Counted from the first letter of the stretch, positions 10,683 to 21,849 are shown. The stretch: DNA of 64,000 nt from Haematococcus lacustris (GCA_030144725.1 JASKMD010000008.1:15284716-15348715); one strand, 5' to 3'. Program-made: numbers and translations. Notes: generated by a model not told the origin, from the sequence alone.

Positions 10683-10967
10683 CTACTGTGCCACAGCGGG
10701 CTGCTGCTGCTGGGCTGTGTGTGGCTTGTCTCGCAGCCGCTTGTACCCCAGGCCAGGGTACTCCTCGCCCTTGGCTGGCAGCGCTCCCTGGTCTGGCCAG
10801 AAGCACAGCTCCAGTGGGCGCCACCTGCTCTCCCCAATGCGCTGCATGTTCTGCGCTGCATTGCAGTCCCTATCTACCCACCTGCCTGCCTGTGGGGCTG
10901 GCTTGGCTTTAGCAGCCTTGCCCTGGGCCTTGCCTTTGCCCTTGGTGGGCTGGGTGGGCTCACCAAT
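10683..10967 (-). pseudogene. Fanzor C-terminal fragment (RuvC-III)
   Basis: Encodes a basic linker (GKAAKAKPAP), then RWVDRDCNAAQNMQRIG and the tail ending QQQQPAVAQ with stop TAG. DRDxNAAxNM is the RuvC-III signature of TnpB/Fanzor nucleases, whose Asp is catalytic. The N-terminal domains and the rest of RuvC are missing. Confidence 0.75.
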
Positions 10968-11189
10968 ATTAGTTGGTATTAATTGGTATTGCCAGGCCCC
11001 AGGGTGACAATGACAAGCGTCCTCTGGAACGCATGGTGAATGTGCTCACATGTGCACCTTTTTTTAGTAGCTCCAATCAGCATGGTCCTGGTGATGTAGC
11101 ATCAGGCTTGTGAATCTTCAGATTTTCAGTATTTCAGATTTTCAATTTTCAATGAAAAGCTACAGTAGCAGGCCCTCGAATGCTACGGC

Positions 11190-11395
11190 ATACGGAATGC
11201 ATATGCAACTCCTGAACCCCACAGCCCTCATGCTACACCAAAATTAAGCATGAGTTGGAATCGAACCGGGCTGCGAGCTCATCATTGTAAAGGCTACCGA
11301 CAGTGTGCCTAATGCGCACTTCAGCTCAGCCTTCTGGTGTGTGTGCCTATGCCAGTGCCTGCGCCACACACATCCCCTTTGTGAGGGGTTCATTG
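11190..11395 (-). repeat. tRNA-like dispersed repeat (family-2 3' block)
   Basis: On the - strand it starts CCCCTCACAAAGGGGATGTG, contains the Pol III B-box-like GGTTCGATTCC (near 11262), and ends near TGGTGTAGCATGAGGGCT. A diverged copy lies at 63010-63205 (sharing AAGGGGATGTGTGTG, GATGAGCTCGCAGCC, GTAGCATGAGGGCTAT) and a partial one at 63465-63560. In both full cases it sits just after a family-2 Fanzor-like C-terminus. It could be a tRNA-derived SINE or that family's guide-RNA region. Confidence 0.5.
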
Positions 11396-11400
11396 TTTTT

Positions 11401-12233
11401 TTATTGTGTCGTACTTCTTGGTACGCTCAGGGGTGCGGCCTGCGGTGAGGTGCGAAACAAATGTAAGTGACACGACATGTTCACCCAATGCACTAGGTGT
11501 AGCGGTGTAGCGGTGTACCTGATGCGGACAGCACAGCGGCGAATGTTCAGCGCTGCTAACAAGTCCCGGTCACCCGGCCTGCGGTGCAAGGCGCCATGCT
11601 CAATGCCCAGCCCAGCCCAGCCCAACCCAACCCAACCCAGCCCAGCCCAGCCCTTCTTGTATGTGCAGACATCTGAATGCATATGCAGTGGGTCACCCCG
11701 GCCATTGGCCATGCCAATCCGTGACAGGCCTGCGCATCGCACCACGCGCTAGTGAAGGGTAGCTGAAACTATCGCGGTAAGTCACGCGCGCTGAAACCCG
11801 CGTTTTGCACTGAAGCCTTGTCCCAGATCACCGCCCTTAACCAGGTCGAAACTTGAGATAGCGCAAACAGCAGCGACCCACCTACAAGAGCAGGATGGCG
11901 AGTACGGTCGCACCCCGTTGAGCCCCAGGCTGCAGCGAGCGACCATGTTCACAGTTCGCGGGAATGGCGGGCGGGGTGACCAATGGCAGCGAAGGGTTGC
12001 TCCCAAAGCTCTTGCGGGAGGTGGTCGGTGAGGTGGGCTAACTTGGCCTTTCTTGCGTGGAACGTATTGTCCCTGCTGCGGGCAGCGCGGGCCTCTCCTG
12101 AAGCCTTCCTTTTGCGCTGTGCCTCGGTCAAGTCAGGTTGGGCTGCCTCGTCGCGGTCAACTATGTCGAAGTCGGGGTCCTCCGGCACTGCTCTAGGCCC
12201 ACCCACACCGGTTCGTCTCTTCTTCCTCGCCAT
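11401..12233 (-). pseudogene. Fanzor/TnpB-like relic, family 2
   Basis: A Met at 12233 begins a basic N-terminus (MARKKRRTGVGGPRAVPEDP, later QRKRKASGEARAARSRDNTF) resembling the basic heads of algal Fanzor proteins. After about 600 bases without domains, a C-terminal piece at 11630-11560 reads RRPGDRDLLAALNIRRC, the RuvC-III motif (DRDxxAAxNIR). A short GGGCT tract (11607-11655) interrupts the region. The middle of the nuclease is absent, as in copy 3 of family 1. Assignment rests mainly on DRDLLAALNIRR. Confidence 0.45.
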
Positions 12234-13169
12234 AAACAATAGCAACGCGAGGCAGCTACAAATACTAAGGATTTTCGTGCTTGTCACACACATGTCCACA
12301 TGGTTGTTTCAAGTGAGCCCGGTAGGCTACCCCTCCCATTGAACCACCACGTAAGGGACATTTGACTTTGTGGCGCGCCTGGTGAGAGTTGAGTTGTCAA
12401 TTTCACGCGAAATGCCTTATCTCTGCGCCGCGCTTGCGCCTGCGCGCCCGAGCTGCTGGCACCCACGGTGACCGGCAGTCTGCCAGGCACGCGAACGGTT
12501 TCGCTGTGCGCGATGGGCCTTTTAAGTGCTGCCTAACAACACCCACAACGCGGGATGCAGAGTTCTCCGCTGCGGTACACTTTACGCATGGAGCCCAGTT
12601 TTCTCAACATCATCTTACACAGCCTCCCCCTCCACATGAATCTCCACCCAGCCAGTGCTGGCAGCTTGCGTAGACCTCACACAACACGCACAGCGGGCAG
12701 CCTGGCCCCCCTGCCGTTTGCAGAGGTGATATTTGGGTGTCGGCATGCTGCAGACATGTGCACACGCCATCTTCTAAAACACATATCGGCAAATCTCAGC
12801 AAGAGTTGAGACTTTGGCAGGGGGTTCACAGTGACTTCCCTAACCAGTGACGCAAGGCTGGAGAGTTGCAATGAGTTGCATGGTTGTCAGACGGGCATCA
12901 GCAGAGTGGGCAGCATGGGGGAGGTTTAGCCCACCTTTATGGAGCTTAATTAGCAAGTGAATGATGCAGTTGCCCCTGCTATGCTCATGCCGTGGTCTCC
13001 ACCTACTTTCAGAGCCCCTGAGCCTAGTTTCGTCGCCTCAGAGCCAGCGCATGTGGGTTATTATGTTGGACATGAGGTCGGGCTCCTCGCACATCGCGCA
13101 CTAACCATCGCGTTTAACAAGGACTCACTACTACTGGGTCAACGTACATCAAGTCCGCAGGCTCGGTAG
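12234..13169. other. intergenic region without recognised gene
   Basis: Nothing convincing is coded here. At 12325-12350 the + strand carries the motif translating to ATPPIEPP, also seen on the - strand next to 35829 and at 38160, so part of a dispersed coding repeat ends here. Confidence 0.4.
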
Positions 13170-13307
13170 GGTCGGATACCCGGCAACATGCCCGACCAGC
13201 TCAGCGTGTGGCTCAGCGCGGCCTCATTCCGACGCTTCAATCCGCGTGTAAATCCGTGCAGAAATGAGTGCGGAAAAGCCGTTGTCCCTTATCGTTAGGG
13301 GGGTTGG
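13170..13307 (-). repeat. dispersed SAP-ORF repeat interrupted by the outer LTR element
   Basis: It closely matches 38024-38150, which continues uninterrupted through GGGGTTGGTGGTTCAATGGGAGGGG. Here the repeat breaks after GTTGG (13303-13307) at the LTR start and resumes at 35824 with GTTGGTGGTTCAATGGGAGG. The 38-kb copy is thus an empty-site paralogue that proves the 5-bp target duplication. Confidence 0.85.
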
Positions 13308-13537
13308 TGTGACGGTGCGCTTATGCGTATCCGTATACCACACTTTAGCAGAGTGACTGAGGAGGTCAATGGTGGGCTGCTACCAGCTCACCATTCGGGT
13401 TCGACTCCCGAGGGTCCCGTTCAAAACCTGGGCTCAGTTGCTGTGCGAGAGTGTGGATAGTAGAGACTGCGGTGGACATTTCTAAGTGGACATGCCGCTC
13501 ACACTGTAAGATTTAAGGCAGCGGCTGCGCCGTGACA
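13308..13537 (+). repeat. 5' LTR of outer element, with tRNA-like core
   Basis: 230 bp, matching 35594-35823 base for base by eye. It contains an A-box-like TAGCAGAGTGACTGAGG (13346), a hairpin ATGGTG..CACCAT, and a T-arm/B box CGGGTTCGACTCCCG (13396-13410), an arrangement like a class II tRNA. The primer-binding site should follow at 13538 (TTTCCGACC shared with the inner element). Confidence 0.9.
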
Positions 13538-13568
13538 AATTGTTTCCGACCGACGTCGGTACAGCAAC

Positions 13569-15091
13569 ATGACAGACAATCCAGGCAATGGCGGGCCACC
13601 CGCCGGAGCCGAACCACCTGCTAACACTCCTTCAGAGCCCGATATGCTAGATAAGCTCCTGGAGGCGGCTCGGACTAATCCGCAGCTGCGTGCGAAGTTC
13701 AACGCCGTGGTTGAGACTTTCTCAGGTGGCTCTAAAGCCCCTGATGACCAGCCTTCTGGCGATAACCCAGAGGATACCCCTGGTGGTGATATGGAAGAAG
13801 GCGAGATGGACGAGCAACGACCCCGCTACATGGGAGGAGACGAAGACTACATCCTCGAGCTGGAGGCTCAACAGCTGCAAATTCAGGCTGAGAATGAAGC
13901 CCTGCGTCAAGCCCTGTCGACAATTACGTCTCAGGTGAAGTCGCCTACTCTTCCACCTCGCAGGCCAGATCTAGCAGGCAGGGCAGCTGCTCCTGCGTCG
14001 ACTAGACAGCCTGGTGCAGGTCCTGCAGGCCCAGGACGAGCCGCCCCTACGGGTCCCTCGCCTCTTGCCTTGCCTCTTCCCTTGTCTTTGGGTTCAAGGT
14101 CTATACCTGGCCCTGACAAGTGGACTGATGCGTGCAGTAGCACCCATCGCAGAGCCTTAGCGTTCTGCGATGACCTTGAGCGTCACTGTGAACGCTGTCG
14201 CCTTGATGTTGCATCGACACTGCCTGCTTTCCTGACTGGCGCTGCTCGCAACACCTGGTATCCATCCATCAAGGAGTCCTATGCTGCCATGTATGCTGAT
14301 GTCCCCGACTGGTCTTACCTGCGTACTGCATTCTGCGAGTGTACAGGAGATGACCTGCGGGATGACTGTAACGTCGCCTGAACTAAGCTGCTTGATGGTG
14401 CCATCAAGATGACCGCAGGAATGCTCCTGGGGCAATACATTATTGAGTTCAGGAATAACCTGCTGTTTGCAGGGAACGACAGCATGTGTCAGCCTCTGCT
14501 GGCCATGGTGTTCACTAGGGGCCTCAGCTCAGCTTTACAGCCTGCTGTGCTTAAGGACCTGGCTCAATTAAAGAACCCCACACTGTCTCAGGCTATGGAG
14601 GCTGCTAAGCAGGCTCAGCGCAATGTGGTCATGCTGTCCACCACCACACCTGCTAAGGGTGCTGGTTCTTCTGGTGTTCATGCTGTGCAGGCGTCAAGTG
14701 CCCTGGGAGGTGAGGCCCACCCCGGCAGGCGTGGCTCTAAGCCCCCTGTTTCTGGTGGTGCTGGCAAGAGGCCCAGACACGATGAGCTGTGGTCCAAGAA
14801 ACCCCTGTTGCCTGGGCAATACTGCTTCAAGTGCAACCATCCCGGCCACCTGACCAACCACCCCTACCCCTTCCGCCACTTCACGGCTATTGAGGCCCGG
14901 CGCAGGTCTGGGTATGCTCACCCACCTGAGGGTGCCAGGAAGCCTGGCCAAGCCAAGTCCAAGCCTCCTTTAGAGTCTGGTGCTTCTGAGTCAGACCAGG
15001 AGCCAGAGCCTCAGCCCCCACCTAAGGCTTCTAGGCCTAAGGATCAGGGCATGCGCCGTGGTGTCAGCCGGGCCCGTATTGCCACCACACT
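13569..15091 (+). pseudogene. gag of outer Gypsy element, with in-frame TGA and 3' interruption
   Basis: Starts MTDNPGNGGPPAG 31 bases after the LTR. It shows an acidic/coiled-coil segment (LELEAQQLQIQAENEAL), a Pro-rich linker, the capsid-like region, and a zinc knuckle CFKCNHPGHLTNH (14824-14862), in which the last Cys of CCHC is replaced by His. A TGA at 14379-14381 interrupts the frame, which continues unchanged on both sides (DDCNVA, stop, TKLLDGAIKM). The gene then runs into the left end of element D near 15092. Confidence 0.85.
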
Positions 15092-15210
15092 CAGGCAAAT
15101 TAGTAACAGCATTTTTGAGATTCGGAGCCTCGGACTTGGTACATAGTCAAATGAAGGCATTGTAAGATTGGGGGTTGAAACTAAAATTCGTGATTTTGCG
15201 CGGTTGGTGA

Positions 15211-15570
15211 GATACGGCCATGCTACAGTACTGTAGATGTCTACAGTACTGTCGGGGTACCTCGCGAGTACACGAACAGTACTGTAGATGTCTACAGTAC
15301 TGTAGATGTCTACAGTACTGTAGGTGTCTACAGTACTGTCGGGGTACCTCGAGAGACCACTTACAGTACTGTAGACATCTACAGTACTGTAGACATCTAC
15401 AGTAATGTAGACATCTACAGTACTGTAGGTACCTTGAGGTACCTCGAGAGACCATTTACAGTACTGTAGACATCTACAGTACTGTAGACATCTACAGTAC
15501 TGTAGACATCTACAGTACCTCGAGGTACCTCGAGGTACCTCGAGAGACCATTTACAGTACTGTAGCCTTT
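15211..15570. repeat. left CTACAGTACTGTAG array of element D
   Basis: About 14 copies of the 14-bp palindrome spaced by GTGTCT, ATGTCT or ACATCT, with GGTACCTCGAGAGACCA inserts. Spacing is irregular and units abut, unlike a CRISPR. Confidence 0.85.
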
Positions 15571-15659
15571 CAGCACTTAGAAAAATTCTGAACATCTCAC
15601 TTGCATTCAGGCATCCGTCCAACACTTAGTCGCAGCATCGTGTAGCCGGTATTGCAGCG

Positions 15660-16015
15660 ATGGCATCGCACGAGGTTACCCATACTCGCAGCCGCATCTA
15701 GCCCATACTCGCAGCCACATACTCGGCAATCAACCTCGCGGCCACACAGCTGGTCCACAGATGGCATCGCACGAGGTTACCCATACTCGCAGCCGCATCT
15801 AGCCCATACTCGCAGCCACATACTCGGCAATCAATCTCGCGGCCACACAGCTGGTCCAGCAGCGCAGAAGCATACCTGTGAGGCAGCTCGGTGCGAGGAT
15901 CTCACCTCGCAGCCAGCCTCGCAGCCATTTTCGTCGCAGCCAGCCTCGCAGCCAGTTTCGCAGCCACCCTCGCAGCCAGCATCGCAGCTAGCCTCGCGGC
16001 CAGTTTCCTCGCAAC
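15660..16015. repeat. two 101-bp direct repeats and a TCGCAGCCA minisatellite
   Basis: A 101-bp unit starting ATGGCATCGCACGAGGTTAC occurs at 15660 and 15761. It is followed by CTCGCAGCCAG-type units up to about 16015. Confidence 0.85.
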
Positions 16016-16139
16016 GATTCTCCGCAATCATCGCAAGCATTGATGCACCAACGCAAGGCAGGTGCAACGTGTTGTGAGGAGCGAAGAGGCCAGACGGACT
16101 ATGGTAAGAGCTTAGGACCAAGGTAAGAGCTTAGAAGGA

Positions 16140-18035
16140 GCTAGCATTGCGCAGCATAGCCCTTAGTATCCAGCCTAACCGCTACCACACCTGGTTGCTG
16201 CAGGTCTTACAATCACGCCTAGTACCCCCCTGATTACCACCCCCTCCCAGTCCCCCTCACCACCACCACCACCACCACCACCACCACCACCACCACCACC
16301 ACCACCACCACCACCACCACCATTTCATCACCATTTCATCACCTCTCACAACGTTCCCACTGTTGCCTCCCTTGTGTTGCAGCCCAGCCCAGCCCAGCCC
16401 AGCCCAGCCCAGCCCAGCCCAGCCCAGCCCAGCCCAGCCCAGCCCAGCCCAGCCCAGCCCAGCCCAGCCCAGCCCAGCCCAGCCCAGCCCAGCCCAGCCC
16501 AGCCCAGCCCAGCCCAGCCCAGCCCAGCCCAGCCCAGCCCAGCCCAGCCCAGCCCAGCCCAGCCCAGCCCAGCCCAGCCCAGCCCAGCCCAGCCCAGCCC
16601 AGCCCAGCCCAGCCCAGCCCAGCCCAGCCCAGCCCAGCCCAGCCCAGCCCAGCCCAGCCCAGCCCAGCCCAGCCCAGCCCAGCCCAGCCCAGCCCAGCCC
16701 AGCCCAGCCGAGCCCAGCCCAACCCTACTCTCCCACCCTGCACTTCCTACTGAGGTGAGGACAAAGGAAGGTGGGTTGTAATGGAGGGCTGCTACACCTG
16801 CCCCTCCATCTGCCAGCTCTACATCTCCCTACTCTAATGGTGAGTGCATCCAGTACCCATGTCCAATGTTTGCTTCGTTACACAAATCGTCACACCATTG
16901 CCGCAGGTCTTGTGCGCCTACACCTGAGACTATCAATGCCCTCCCCACTTCTCTCGCCCTCCCCATGGACCTCCCCTTCCCTTCCCTCCCCTTCCTCCCC
17001 TTCCTCCCACACACATATACACCACACCCCAGCAAAAGGTGAGTGCAGGTATGTGGCAACCTGTACCCACCTTAACCGCTAGCATGCCCCTTGTCCCGCT
17101 GCAGGGTTGATCGTCACACCCTTCCCCATCCCCTTTTCCTCCCCTTTCCCACGCCCACCACCAACGCCCAGCTTGTCGTCCCTACACTTCCACCTCTACC
17201 CACCCCCCACTTCCCCCCTCCCTGTCACCTCTCCCCTGACATCCCAGCAGCCAGGAGAAAGCCCACCCCACCCACCCTCTTCCCACCCCTCCCATCCCCC
17301 TCTCCCTCCCTCTTCCCTCCCATACTTGTCAAGCCTACCCTTCCCCTCTCCCACCCTTCGATTGACGTGGCATCGCAACCCCCACCTCACCCCACCTTCC
17401 CTTCCCTACACCCTACACTCCCCACCGCTGTCCCACCCCACTGGTGCATGGGATATGTTGCCTGGTGTGAGCAGGTAGGAGGCCAGGAGGACCACAAAGG
17501 TAAGGCCACGGTGATAGCTAACACAGTGCCCAGCCTGGTCACCCTACCGCACGTGCACGCCCCTTGGTTGCAGGTCTAGTGGGCACCTCCCTTCCACTTC
17601 GCTTTCCCCTACACAACCACCCCCTTCCAATTCATCCTCCCCCGCCCCCGCCCCCGCCCCCGCCCCCGCCCCCGCCCCCGCCCCCGCCCCCGCCCCCGCC
17701 CCCGCCCCCGCGCCCCCGCCCCCGCCCCCGCCCCCGCCCCCGCCCCCGCTCCCTCCCCTGCCCCCACCCCCACCCATGCCCCCACCCACCCCAACCCATG
17801 CCCCCAACCCATGCCCCCACCCACCCAGACCCATGCCCCCAACCCAACCCACCCCCGCCCAGCCCAACCCGGTTGAGCCTCCCGCCTCCCCACCTCCCGC
17901 CTCCCTGCCTCCCGCCTCCCCGTCTCCCGCCTCCCTGCCTCCCACCTCCCGCCTTCCACATCTACCCCCCCTCCCCGCCTCCACTCTTCCACTCCCCCCC
18001 CTTCCTAGCAGCAGTCATCAAGCAGCCAAAAGGTA
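16140..18035 (+). other. intron-like segments between low-complexity blocks
   Basis: At least four segments look like spliceosomal introns on the + strand: GTGAGTGCATCC...TTGCCGCAG (16840-16908), GTGAGTGCAGG...CCCGCTGCAG (17041-17104), GTAAGGCCACGG...TTGGTTGCAG (17501-17574), and the tail CCTAACCGC...TTGCTGCAG (16173-16203). CTAAC branch-like sites stand 20-40 bases before the acceptors. Between them are Pro/Ser-rich frames from C-rich repeats, including (CCCCCG)n at 17636-17752. Similar intron tails lie in element C (29226-29330). They may be remains of a captured gene whose exons have expanded; no protein family is recognisable. Confidence 0.4.
16255..16718. repeat. (CCA)n and (CAGCC)n minisatellite in element D
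   Basis: About 68 bases of CCA repeats (16255-16323), then about 338 bases of the CCCAG/CAGCC pentamer (16380-16718), the complement of the tract at 1526. Open frames here (PSPAQ repeats) are not genes. Confidence 0.95.
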
Positions 18036-18054
18036 GGTAGGTGCTACAGTGCCC

Positions 18055-18866
18055 CTACTATATCTGCTGCTGCTGCCACTGCTGCTGCTGCTGCTGCGCC
18101 CCTACTGCTGCTGCTGCCCCCCTACTGCTGCTACTGCCCCCCTGCTGCTGCTGCTGCTGCTGCCCCCCTGCTGCTGCTGCTGCGCCCCTGCTGCTGCTGC
18201 TGCCCCCCTACTGCTGCTGCTGCTGCCCCCCTGCTGCTGCTGCTGCTGCCCCCCTACTGTTGCTGCTGCTGCGCCCCTGCTGCTGCTGCTGCCCCCCTAC
18301 TGCTGCTGCTGCCCCCCTACTGCTGCTGCTGCCCCCCTACTGCTGCTGATGCCCCCCTGCTGCTGCTGCTGCTGCCCCCCTACTGCTGCTGCTGCTGCCC
18401 CCCTACTGCTGCTGCTGCTGCGCCCCTGCTGCTGCTGCTGCCCCCCTACTGCTGCTGCTGCCACTGCTGCTGCTGTTGCTGCCCCCCTGCTGCTGCTGCT
18501 GCTGCCCCCCTACTGCTGCTGCTGCTGCGCCCCTGCTGCTGCTGCTGCCCCCCTACTGCTGCTGCTGCCCCCCTACTGCTGCTGCTGCCCCCCTACTGCT
18601 GCTGATGCCCCCCTGCTGCTGCTGCTGCTGCCCCCCTACTGCTGCTGCTGCTGCCCCCCTACTGCTGCTGCTGCTGCCCCCCTGCTGCTGCTGCTGCCCC
18701 CCTACTGCTGCTGCTGCCCCCCTGCTGCTGCTGCTGCCCCCCTGCTGCTGCTGCTGCTGCCCCCCTACTGCTGCTGCTGCTGCGCCCCTACTGCTGCTGC
18801 TGCTGCCCCCCTACTGCTGCTGCTGCCCCCCCCCCTGCTGCTGCTGCCACCCATGCTGCTGCTGCC
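18055..18866. repeat. (CTG)n-CCCCC compound tandem repeat
   Basis: About 800 bases of CTGCTGCTGCTGCCCCCCTA-type units of 18-24 bp. Cys/Leu/Ala-rich frames in it are not credible proteins. Confidence 0.95.
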
Positions 18867-18867
18867 T

Positions 18868-19228
18868 ACAGTACTGTATGTGTCTACAGTACTGTAGGTG
18901 TCTACAGTACTGTAGGTGTCTACAGTACTGTAGGTGTCTACAGTACTGTAGGTGTCTACAGTACTGTAGGTGTCTACAGTACTGTAGGTATCTACAGTAC
19001 TGTAGGTGTCTACAGTACTGTAGATGTCTACAGTACTGTAGACACCTACAGTACTGTAGACACCTACAGTACTGTAGCTAGTCTACAGTACTGTAGGTGT
19101 CTACAGTACTGTAGGTGTCTACAGTACTGTAGCTAGTCTACAGTACTGTAGGTGTCTACAGTACTGTAGGTGTCTACAGTACTGTAGCTAGTCTACAGTA
19201 CTGTAAGTGTCTACAGTACTGTAGGTGC
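18868..19228. repeat. internal CTACAGTACTGTAG array
   Basis: Some 19 palindrome copies separated mainly by GTGTCT, some by CTAGT. A further short array lies at 19949-19994, and the phrase GTCAAATCTGACCTACAG precedes both that array (19936) and the right array (21603), forming a direct duplication. Confidence 0.9.
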
Positions 19229-20170
19229 CTTCCCCCCATGCATCCTTAACCCCCATGCCCCCTTCACCCCCATGCAGGAACAACTCAATGTAGCCCAAGC
19301 TCGTTTGCTATCCCGACAATGCTATGCAAATGCGCTGACAACAAAGCGTGCCTATGTTGCCGAGCCCAGCCTCATTCAGCCTCTAGGATTCGGTATCGAC
19401 CCTGAGCCTTGCAAGAGTCAGAGCCCTTGCCCATACCATGCATGCAGTGATTGGCAGGACCACAAGTGGTGATGTAATGATGTAGGCTAAGAGTCATGAT
19501 GTAATGATGTGAGGTTAGATGTAATGATGGATGGTTGAGGGCCAACCGCAAACAACTTTTGGGGCAATCTCTGCCGCACTCGATATTACACGGGAGGGTG
19601 CGGTGCAGGAGGTTGTTGTGATTGCGGGGCATCATCAACATCCACAGCTTTGCGGGAGCTTGCAAGCCGCGCTACCCAGTACAACCGACAGAACGGACCT
19701 AGCTTGCGATAGAGATGGGCCCCGGCCTTAGACCTTACACGTATGTATGTAGCTCCCTATGGCGACCTTATTGCGTGGACACAACTTTCGGCACAAATAT
19801 CCATATCGAGCTTGCGGGCCTACGGTTCGACGCCTCTCACTATTTATAGCACGCAGAAGCTGACGGTGCAATCGCGGTAGCAAATGGTGGTTTGAATGTG
19901 GAGAACAGCATGGTACCCTATTTACAAGAGACCTTGTCAAATCTGACCTACAGTACTGTAGATGTCTACAGTACTGTAGGTGTCTACAGTACTGAAAGAA
20001 AGAAAGACTACGCCCTCGCCGTCGGGCGTGCATTAAGGGGGGAGAGTAGCCTCGGGGCGTGCCCTTGCTACCCTCCCACCGGAGACAGGTGGGGGGGGTG
20101 GGGAGGGAGGGTTGCCAGGCTACCGGGCGCACCCAGGGGCCATGTCAAGATCCTCCCTCCCCCGCATAGC

Positions 20171-21606
20171 TCATCCAGCCGGTGCCCTTGCCGTTCGTGT
20201 CCATTGTTTGGTTTGCTTTCTTTGCTGTTTCGGCGGTTCAGCTTGCCGTCTCGCTACAACGAGTGCATGTGCAGTTTGTATCGCATGTCGGTGTAGCCAC
20301 TTCAGCAGGTTGTCGTTTGTGTCATTTACTCCTAGCTCTAGAAGTCGCTTATGGGTGTGGTCCTTGTATATTGTGCCACCCACTCCTAGCATGATGTTGA
20401 TTTGTTTTGCGGAGGCACAGTTGATGCCTGGTTGGAGTGCTTGAAGCAAGTTGGCGTGCTGCGCGGTCGCTTTGTGTAGTTGTTCCGTTGGGTCGGTGTC
20501 CATGCAATATTTTATTTCTATCAGAGTCACATGTCTATGCCTCAGCGGGATCTTCGTCGCCGGTCCTTCGTAGGGCCCGTTTGGGGAGATGATCACGGCG
20601 TCCGGGTAGGTGATTCGTCCTGTAGTGGTGGGGTCTATGTCGAGCGCGCGTCTCAGGTTTCTGCGTTTGAGCTTGCTTTTGATCGGAGAAGCTGTGTCGC
20701 TGTCCTCGTACAGGTCGCCGACATCGGTGAAGACCAGGCCGGCGCCGAGGGCTCCATCCTGCACGGCTCGGAGGATGGCGCGGCCGGCCGCATTGTGGCG
20801 GTGCGTGACTAGCTTGTTCGTAGCAGTGCAGCCTGACAGGATGTGTAGGGCGCTGTCCGGCTGGCCGCATAGTGGGCAGTTTGTGCTGTCGCTGAGCCCA
20901 AAACGGACTGCGTGCTTCTGATTGTAGAGAGTGCCAGTTCTATAGCGCATTATGCACCGTTGTTGTGGCGTGGTGATGGCCCCATCGCGCCAAAGGAAGT
21001 TGCTCATCTTGTGTGCTACGAGGGTGATGGACTGCCATGCCTCGTAGTAGATGGAGTCTTGGTTGGCCAGTCCAAGTCTATGTCTGGTGTGCATGTGTGT
21101 TTTCAGGCTGCCCATCAGGTCTCCTAGTGGCTGGGGGGGGTGGTCCTCCTTCCCAGGAGTTTGCAGCCAATGGGTGTCGTGGTAGGGATCCTTGCAACCT
21201 GGGATGGTGATATCATGGTTATCATGTTGTGCTGCCAGTTTGGCTGTGTGGTCGGCGTATTCGTTGCCAATGATGCCAGTGTGTGCTCTCACCTTGAAGA
21301 GGTGTATCGTGGTAGGGCTAGCTTTGATTGTTTGTACTATGGTGGTAAGGATATCCTTGTGCTTGTGCAGGTGGAGACGCATGGGTTGGAGGACAGCCAT
21401 CCTTATTTGAAACATGGCGGTGAGGCTGTCGGTGGCGATGTGTGTGTGCCCTTGGTCTAGTGCTGCCTTGATGGCTGCGAGCTCGGCTCTTGTGATCGTG
21501 TTGGTAGCCCCCTCTCCACTGGGGTTGATGGTTTGGTGTTGTTGTGTGCCCTGGGGGTGGTAGATGCCTGCTCCAATGCGTTGGACTGCTCCTGGTGCTG
21601 TTGTCA
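20171..21606 (-). pseudogene. captured retroelement fragment: RNase H, zinc finger, PD-(D/E)XK-like nuclease
   Basis: A continuous - strand frame begins in palindrome-repeat translation and becomes protein-like after TTAPGAVQRIG. It shows an RNase H domain (RAELAAIKAAL, TDSLTAM, VRAHTGIIGNEYADHTAK), a Cys/His finger (CPLCGQPDSALHILSGC), and a C-terminal segment with YPDAVII and LIEIKYC, the pattern of a restriction-like endonuclease. RNase H combined with a restriction-like endonuclease recalls the Dualen/RandI non-LTR clade described from Chlamydomonas. Reverse transcriptase is absent and palindrome arrays bracket the piece, so it looks captured by element D. The frame is intact over more than 470 codons. 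Confidence 0.6.
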
Positions 21607-21849
21607 AATCTGACCTACAGTACTGTAGATGTCTACAGTACTGTAGGTGTCTACAGTACTGTAGACATTTACAGTACTGTAGACATCTACAGTACTGTAG
21701 GTACCTACTATCCAACTGCTCACATACTCAGAATTTCAACAAGCGTCAAGTGGCGTTGGAGTCGCAAGGACAATCCGAGGCGAACCGCATCAAAAAACTA
21801 TCCCCCTAGGATGACGAATATCCGCACTAATTTGCCTGTGTGCAAACGT

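Larger units (their letters stand above)
10424..11052 (-). mobile_element. Fanzor element, family 1, copy 1 (5'-truncated)
   Basis: Read on the - strand: a left-end segment (11052-10968, containing GGCCTGGCAATACCAATTAA), then the C-terminal part of a Fanzor ORF (10967-10683), then the conserved 3' block to the right end CAAGGTGCTG (10424). The left end is joined directly to the late part of the ORF, so most of the gene is deleted. The same left-end sequence lies before copy 3 at 56928-57015. Confidence 0.75.
15092..21838. mobile_element. element D: minisatellite-rich DNA element with palindromic subterminal repeats
   Basis: Inserted between gag and pol of the outer element. The proposed ends are the 13-bp inverted repeat CAGGCAAATTAGT (15092-15104) and its complement (21826-21838). 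No target duplication could be seen, so the ends may be a few bases off. Clusters of the palindrome CTACAGTACTGTAG lie near both ends (15220-15565, 21615-21706) and inside (18868-19228, 19949-19994). Subterminal repeat arrays in both orientations are typical of cut-and-paste transposons, whose transposase binds them. No transposase ORF is visible: a non-autonomous element with captured sequence. Confidence 0.6.

Noticed and set aside
18868..19228. CRISPR array
   Set aside because: The repeated unit is a palindrome with 4-6-base spacers that recur; there are no unique 25-40-base spacers and no cas genes, and the DNA is eukaryotic.
15092..21838. CACTA assignment for element D
   Set aside because: Its ends do not begin CACT and no target duplication was found; left unclassified.
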